A stretch of 64,000 bases of DNA from Conchocele bisecta (Eukaryota; Mollusca; Bivalvia; Lucinida; Thyasiridae), in the NCBI GenBank assembly GCA_029237695.1, contig CM055265.1, positions 83,818,447-83,882,446 on the forward strand. Reading direction: 5' to 3'. The notes below the pieces were generated by a model. It made no database searches, had not been told where the DNA came from, and worked only from the letters and a program-made list of their open reading frames with translations. Below, piece by piece: positions 59,401-64,000 of the stretch. Position numbers and translations under genes: made by a program. How positions within the stretch are numbered: position 1 is the first letter of the stretch; each line of letters begins with the position of its first letter.

Positions 59401-61268
59401 GATATAGGCTTTCAAATCTCGTTCCAGCATCTGGTTGACCTCCGCATAGTTGTAGTCGTCGTGCCGAATGCCGTACATACAGTGGATATAGTTCCAGACC
59501 GCGCGCCGAAACGTAGTCGTGTCGACGTTCATGTGATCACCCAACCTGTAATAGTTTTTATCAGGTAACCTGAACTGTATTGACCGAATATGTACAGACT
59601 GATAACATATTGTTGTATCAGGTAACCTGCACTGTATTGACCGAATATGTACAGACTGATAACATATTGTTGTATCAGGTAACCTGCACTGTATTGACCG
59701 AATATGTACAGACTGATAACATATTGTTGTATCAGGTAACCTGCACTGTATTGACCGAATATGTACAGACTGATAACATATTGTTGTATCAGGTAACCTG
59801 CACTGTATTGACCGAATACGTACTGACTGACAACATACTGTTGTATCAGGTAACCTGCACTGTATTTACCGAATACGTACTGACTGACAACATACTGTTG
59901 TATCAGGTAACCTGCACTGTATTGACCGAATATGTACTGACTGACAACATACTGTTGTATCAGGTAACCTGCACTGTATTGACCGAATATGTACAGACTG
60001 ACAACATATTGTTGTATCAGGTAACCTGCACTGTATTGACCGAATACGTACTGACTGACAACATATTGTTGTATCAGGCATTGACATCATACAAACATCT
60101 GGGTTGCAACGATGTGAAAACTGACGTCATATGTGGTAATTTCGAGCATAAAATGTTACCTGATAAATAGAATACCAGGCTGGTGTCTTTTGATATCAAG
60201 TTCATCAGGCAAGGCTAGGAAACGTGTTTCTATTCTCTATATAATATGACCAGCTGCCGGAAGCATGAAGGTCATAGTCATCAGAAAGACCAGTAAATAC
60301 ATGTACTATCAAATGAGAGAGGAGATTGAACACACAACCTCTGGTATTGAAGTCCAGTCGACCAGCCTGTCACTATGTGTGTCCATGAAAGTGGTGTGGT
60401 GTGCCTATTCATTAAAGCCACTCCAGGGCTACAGAAAATTTCAAATATATGCACAACTTTCCATTCTATTTATTATCGTGCTAGGAAACAAGCATCGATG
60501 TTCCCAGTTTGTTCAGCATGCATGATATCCCCACCATGTAGAATTTATCAATAAACTATCCCAGAAACCCATTCTACAGAGCTCCAGATACATTTTGTAG
60601 AGTATTATACCCCCATATTTAAAATTCAATGTGTATTTTACTTTTACAAATGTATTATTTATTTTCTTTGTTAATATTAAATGGGGAACAAATGATAAAA
60701 ATAAAACAAATTTAATTATTTGAGCTTCAAAAAGCAAACACTGTAAATTTTCAACTTTATTATTGTATTTTTACTACTAATTTAAAATCAATGCTTATTT
60801 TCACATTGCTGCGAGTATTTTGTACACCCACGTCTGATAATCAATGCATATTCTGCTAAAATAGGTGCATAAAATACGACAATACGCACCTTATCTGGAG
60901 CTCTGCATTCTATCGATTTAACTTTGCATTTAATAGGAAAAAGACCTTATAATATGAGAATTACTGATATAAATTTGTAATAGTCCAAATACATTGGTTG
61001 AAGACAAAACGAAATACTGCAACTACGTACGTGTAATATGTTAAATTGTAAGCACAACTGAATTTCTCATCCAGAAGACTGCCAATGTCGGAATAATAAC
61101 GATTGGCTAACGAGAATCCGTGATCTTCCCACGAATATTCCTGCGCACGGAATGTTGGAATCTCCTCAATGTAACTTCGCTTGGCAAAGTCCTGGTAATC
61201 AAAGTCGGCATTCACGACAAATTTCAGCACGTCTGCTCTCGGCGACGGAGTCTCAGTGTTCGTGGTTA
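56384..61268 (-). CDS. sesn: Sestrin, C-terminal three coding exons (5' part outside window)
   Basis: Sestrins are stress-induced cytosolic proteins that bind GATOR2 and, in vertebrates, sense leucine to control mTORC1. Three exons encode the last 182 residues (family length ~480-500). Conserved landmarks are [25 protein letters not shown] and the C-terminal end [32 protein letters not shown] split over two exons. In human SESN2 numbering from memory, GATOR2-binding D406, D407 and Y408 are kept. So are leucine-pocket T374, T377, T386, R390, F447 and E451; L389 is Phe and W444 is Met. No polyadenylation signal (AATAAA) was seen in the ~400 bp after the stop. Upstream exons must lie beyond 64000, past a LINE in the intron. 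Confidence 0.94.
56727..57896 (+). mobile_element. Helentron-like element H2b
   Basis: Same ends and units as 31037-32509 with one unit fewer; 3' hairpin at 57861-57889. Lies in the last sestrin intron, antisense to the gene. Confidence 0.62.
58411..58641. mobile_element. MITE with GGGGCCGTTTCACT ends
   Basis: Left end GGGGCCGTTTCACTAAAC; right end diverged to GTTTGGTGAAATTGAAC. Interior matches 11442-11666. Confidence 0.6.
58979..59254 (+). mobile_element. Helentron-like element H6b
   Basis: Starts AACTAGAGCAAGTCAGCAGG, carries CCTCTCCCGCCGCCTGG, and ends near GGACGGACG and TACCCCTCGACATACTTCG with a degraded hairpin. Confidence 0.45.
59320..59545 (-). CDS. sesn: sestrin penultimate exon
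   Basis: Encodes [19 protein letters not shown] through FKHSEK: the GATOR2-contact loop (DDY) and most leucine-pocket residues. Acceptor ATTACAG; donor GTAGGG from 59319; phase 2 in, 0 out. A 57-bp minisatellite starts 25 bp upstream of the exon in gene sense. Confidence 0.95.
59571..60083. repeat. 57-bp minisatellite, nine units, in sestrin intron
   Basis: Unit contains CTGTATTGACCGAATATGTA and TTGTATCAGGTAACC; nine units in register, with A/T-for-C/G variants in the later ones. Because 57 is 19 codons it stays open in frame on the plus strand, but there is no sign of a gene. Confidence 0.85.
60577..60905. mobile_element. hAT-like MITE in sestrin intron
   Basis: CAGAGCTCCAGATAC to CACCTTATCTGGAGCTCTG, flanked by CATTCTA on both sides. 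Confidence 0.65.
61031..61268 (-). CDS. sesn: sestrin internal exon (third from last)
   Basis: Encodes ~79 residues including [15 protein letters not shown] and [16 protein letters not shown]. Acceptor TTCCAG before 61268; donor GTACGT from 61030, phase 2. The acceptor is 21 bp from a piggyBac-like MITE truncated by a LINE. Confidence 0.93.
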
Positions 61269-61289
61269 CTGGAACATGACAAATGGCAA

Positions 61290-61494
61290 TTAACCCTTAC
61301 ACCGCTATCTTAATTTTTTCGTCATCTGCTGTTTATTTTCTATTTTCCATTGTTATCATTAAAAACATGCTTTGACAGCACTTTAGAATAATTTACAACA
61401 TGCTTTGACAGCACTTCAGAATCATTTCCATTGGAAATGATTCTGAAGTGCTGTCAAAGCATGTTTTTATTGAGAAAGAAGGCAAGATATAAAA
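61290..61494. mobile_element. piggyBac-like MITE cut by the LINE
   Basis: TTAACCCTTACACCGCTATC and the central palindrome are present; after AAGATATAAAA the sequence switches to LINE. Confidence 0.68.
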
Positions 61495-63938
61495 CGGTGA
61501 TTATGAGATGTTACGCAGGGATATCTCTAGAATAAACTGGGATGACTTAAAATCGCAAAACATTGATGAATATGCACATAATATTATTAATATTATTAAT
61601 ACAATTATTACACTTGCCGAGATTTATATTCCTAATAAAGATATAATCATTAGACAGTCCGATTTGCCTTGGATAACAACTAACATAAAGAGGATGATTA
61701 GAAAACGGAAACGGCTCTATCATAAGGCAAAACAAACTAATAATAACTCACACTGGTTAAAATTTCGTAAACTTCGGAATGACGTCATTTTAATGATAAG
61801 GGCATCCAAGAAAGAGTATCATGACGGGATAAGTAATAAATTAAAGTCAGGACAACTCTGTTCAAAAGATTGGTGGTCCGTATTGAAACATTTTATCAAT
61901 GAAAATGAAAATAAAACAATTCCACCACTACAACATAACGGAACAATAATTGATGATAGTACAGAAAAGGCTAACATTTTAAATAACTATTTCCGTGACC
62001 AAACAGTTTTACCAGACCCACCTTCACACCTACCTACTTTAACACCATATGCAGTGACCAATACTCTTGAATCTATCACTCTAAGTGAAATAGATATACA
62101 TAATATATTATCTAACTTACCTCTAGGGAAAGCATCTGGCCCAGATGGTGTCAATAATCGCATCCTTAAAGAATTAAAATCTGAACTAGATGTCCCTTTA
62201 AAGGACCTTTTTAATAAATCTATACAATGTGGACACTTTCCAGACGAGTGGAAACAGGCCAACGTATGTCCTATATTTAAGGCTGGTGATCCCTCTCTCA
62301 GTTCGAATTATCGCCCCATATCCTTGCTCAATACTATTAGTAAAGTTCTTGAAAGGGCAGTTTTTGTTTTTAAATATTTGTACAATCACTTCAAAGACAA
62401 CAATATATTAACACCTTTACAGTCTGGATTTGTACCAGGTGATTCAACTGTAAACCAACTGACCTTCCTTTATAATGCATTCTGCCGTGCATTAGATGAT
62501 GGAAAAGAAGTCCGGGTTGTATTTTGTGATATCAGCAAAGCATTTGACCGTGTCTGGCATGGTTCCGGTTCTGCTTATGAAATTAACAGCGGCAGGTGTT
62601 ACTAATAACGTTCAATGACTGGTTCGCCAGCTACCTTAGTAATCGGAAACAAAGGGTTGTGCTGCCAGGAGTCTACTCTAACTGGAACCACATTAGAGCT
62701 GGTGTCCCACAAGGTTCTATCCTCGGACCATTGTTATTTCTCCTATACATAAATGATATTGTTATGGACATAAGCTCCAATATACGCCTCTTCGCTGATG
62801 ACACCAGCTTATACCTTATTGTAGACACTCCCGAAACTGCTACTAGGACCATTAATTCCGATCTTAAAACTATTACCAATTGGTCTAATAAATGGCTTGT
62901 AACATTTAACCCTAAGAAGACAGAATCACTACTTATATCACGGAAACGTAACAGACCAGCACATTCCCCAATATTGATGAATAATGTTAATGTTTCAGAA
63001 GTTGAAAGCCACAAACACCTAGGTATATACTTTAACAATGAAGGAACATGGCATCAACATATAGAATATATAACAGGGAAAGCATGGCGTAGAATATACA
63101 TTATGAGAAAACTAAAATATATTCTAGATAGAAAATGTCTCGAAATAATTTACCTTTCCTTTATTAGACCTCTGTTAGAATATGCTGATATCGTATGGGA
63201 TAATTGTACTCAATATGAGAAAGATGGATTGGAAACAATCCAAATTGAAGCTGCCCGTATAGCTACAGGTGCAACTCGGCTAATTTCAATAGATTCATTA
63301 TATGCTGAAATCTGCTGGGAAACATTAGAAAATAGACGACATTCACATAAACTGTCGCTTTTTTACAAAATGAAAAACGGCATTTCACCTAATTACCTTG
63401 TAGATATCCTTCCGCCTCAAACAGACACTACTCGTTACAATTTAAGAAATGCTGACAACCTACAGACCATACGATCCAGAACAACTCTCTTTTATAACTC
63501 ATTTCTTCCCTCTTCAGTCCGAGACTGGAACTCTATGTCAGATAACACACGGAATGCTCCTTCACTTAGTTGTTTTAAAACCAAAATTAAAAAAATCACA
63601 GACAAGGTTCCAAGTTATTATTACAGTGGTCAACGGCATATGCAAGTAATACATACACGACTCCGGACAAAATGCAGTGCTCTTAACTATGACCTTCATT
63701 GCAAAAATATTGTTGAATCACCAAATTGTATCTGTGGTCAAGTTGAAGATGCCACTCACTACTTTTTCTCCTGTCCAAGATATGCACTACATAGAAACCA
63801 ACTAATAGATGATATACAAGCTTATTGTCAACCGACCTCCATACTATACTCTATGGTAATATACAACTGGACGATCCTACTAACGAAACAATATTTACAG
63901 CTGTAAGAATGTACATAGAGAATACAAGTCGCTTTCAA
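61495..63938 (+). mobile_element. 5'-truncated jockey/CR1-like LINE in a sestrin intron, antisense to the gene
   Basis: A non-LTR retrotransposon fragment holding the EN-RT linker, reverse transcriptase and C-terminal domain. No endonuclease domain precedes it: homology starts abruptly at ~61495, inside a piggyBac-like MITE whose right half is missing. 5' truncation is typical of target-primed reverse transcription. The 3' limit is uncertain, since a CAGTGGAACC-type repeat may begin at ~63940. Exact clade is not settled from sequence alone. Confidence 0.85.
61508..63906 (+). pseudogene. broken LINE reverse transcriptase ORF
   Basis: Two overlapping frames carry one RT. Frame one (61508-62605) has SGPDGVNNRILKEL, NYRPISLLN and the first catalytic Asp in DISKAFDRVW. 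Frame two (62596-63906) has GVPQGSILGPLLFLLYINDI, FADD (catalytic Asp pair), WLVTFNPKKTESLLIS and a C-terminal CxC...H...C cluster. The switch near 62.56-62.62 kb needs at least two small indels. Near 63.84 kb another shift moves the conserved tail (NETIFTAVRMYIENTSRF) out of frame. The copy is therefore inactive. Confidence 0.88.
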
Positions 63939-64000
63939 ATGGTACGGTGGAACCTCTGTCAGCCGGACACCTTGTAAATGGCTGTGTGGTTAATTCTGGT

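Noticed and set aside
59571..60083. CRISPR-like regular spacing
   Set aside because: Units are identical throughout with no unique spacers, and the genome is eukaryotic.
59580..60170. 196-residue repetitive open frame
   Set aside because: It is the 57-bp minisatellite, open only because the unit length is a multiple of three; it lies in a sestrin intron with no splice or start context.
61508..63906. Active LINE
   Set aside because: At least two frame breaks, no endonuclease and a 5' truncation.

Overview
This window is eukaryotic genomic DNA, most likely from a bivalve mollusc. The two real host genes are split into short exons with GT/AG introns. The introns hold very dense mobile DNA of kinds common in bivalves: tandem arrays built on GACCTTGACC and GGGAGATAAC words, fold-back MITEs and a jockey/CR1-like LINE. 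No bacterial, viral or CRISPR feature was seen. Assignment to bivalves is an inference from repeat style and protein similarity; no database was searched.

Gene 1 is mcm4 on the minus strand, the MCM4 subunit of the MCM2-7 replicative helicase. Thirteen coding exons run from the start codon at 40225 down to 6079, and every junction keeps the frame. They encode about 695 residues, from the N-terminal tail through the zinc finger, Walker A, Walker B and arginine finger. The last ~165 residues expected for the family are not seen and probably lie left of position 1. Gene 2 is a sestrin, also minus. Its last three coding exons (61268 to 56384) encode the C-terminal leucine-sensing domain; upstream exons must lie beyond 64000. 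The ~16 kb between the genes (40.2-56.4 kb) has no convincing gene.

Mobile DNA by region: (1) 1-2412 and 16193-21083 are inverted copies of a Harbinger-like TIR element; the second is complete, with a TAA target duplication. (2) 2721-5943 and 12478-15600 are direct copies of a ~3.1-3.2 kb Helentron-like element bracketing mcm4 exons 7-13. (3) 32.7-37.5 kb is a multi-level nest of transposons in mcm4 intron 2. (4) hAT-like MITEs with CAGAGCTCC ends lie 10-40 bp from several mcm4 exons. (5) At least six Helentron-like families share a 5' end AAC(A/T)AGA, most with a nearby 5' hairpin and a 3' hairpin that repeats the 5' subterminal word in inverse. (6) 50.9-52.6 kb is an 18-bp satellite with ~155-bp higher-order periodicity. 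(7) 59571-60083 is a 57-bp minisatellite beside a sestrin splice acceptor. (8) 61.5-63.9 kb is a 5'-truncated, frameshifted LINE that cuts into a piggyBac-like MITE.

The two genes have no evident joint function beyond growth and proliferation control. I did not find a new gene system. The most original signals are the shared structural code of the Helentron-like families and the crowding of MITEs at mcm4 splice sites.
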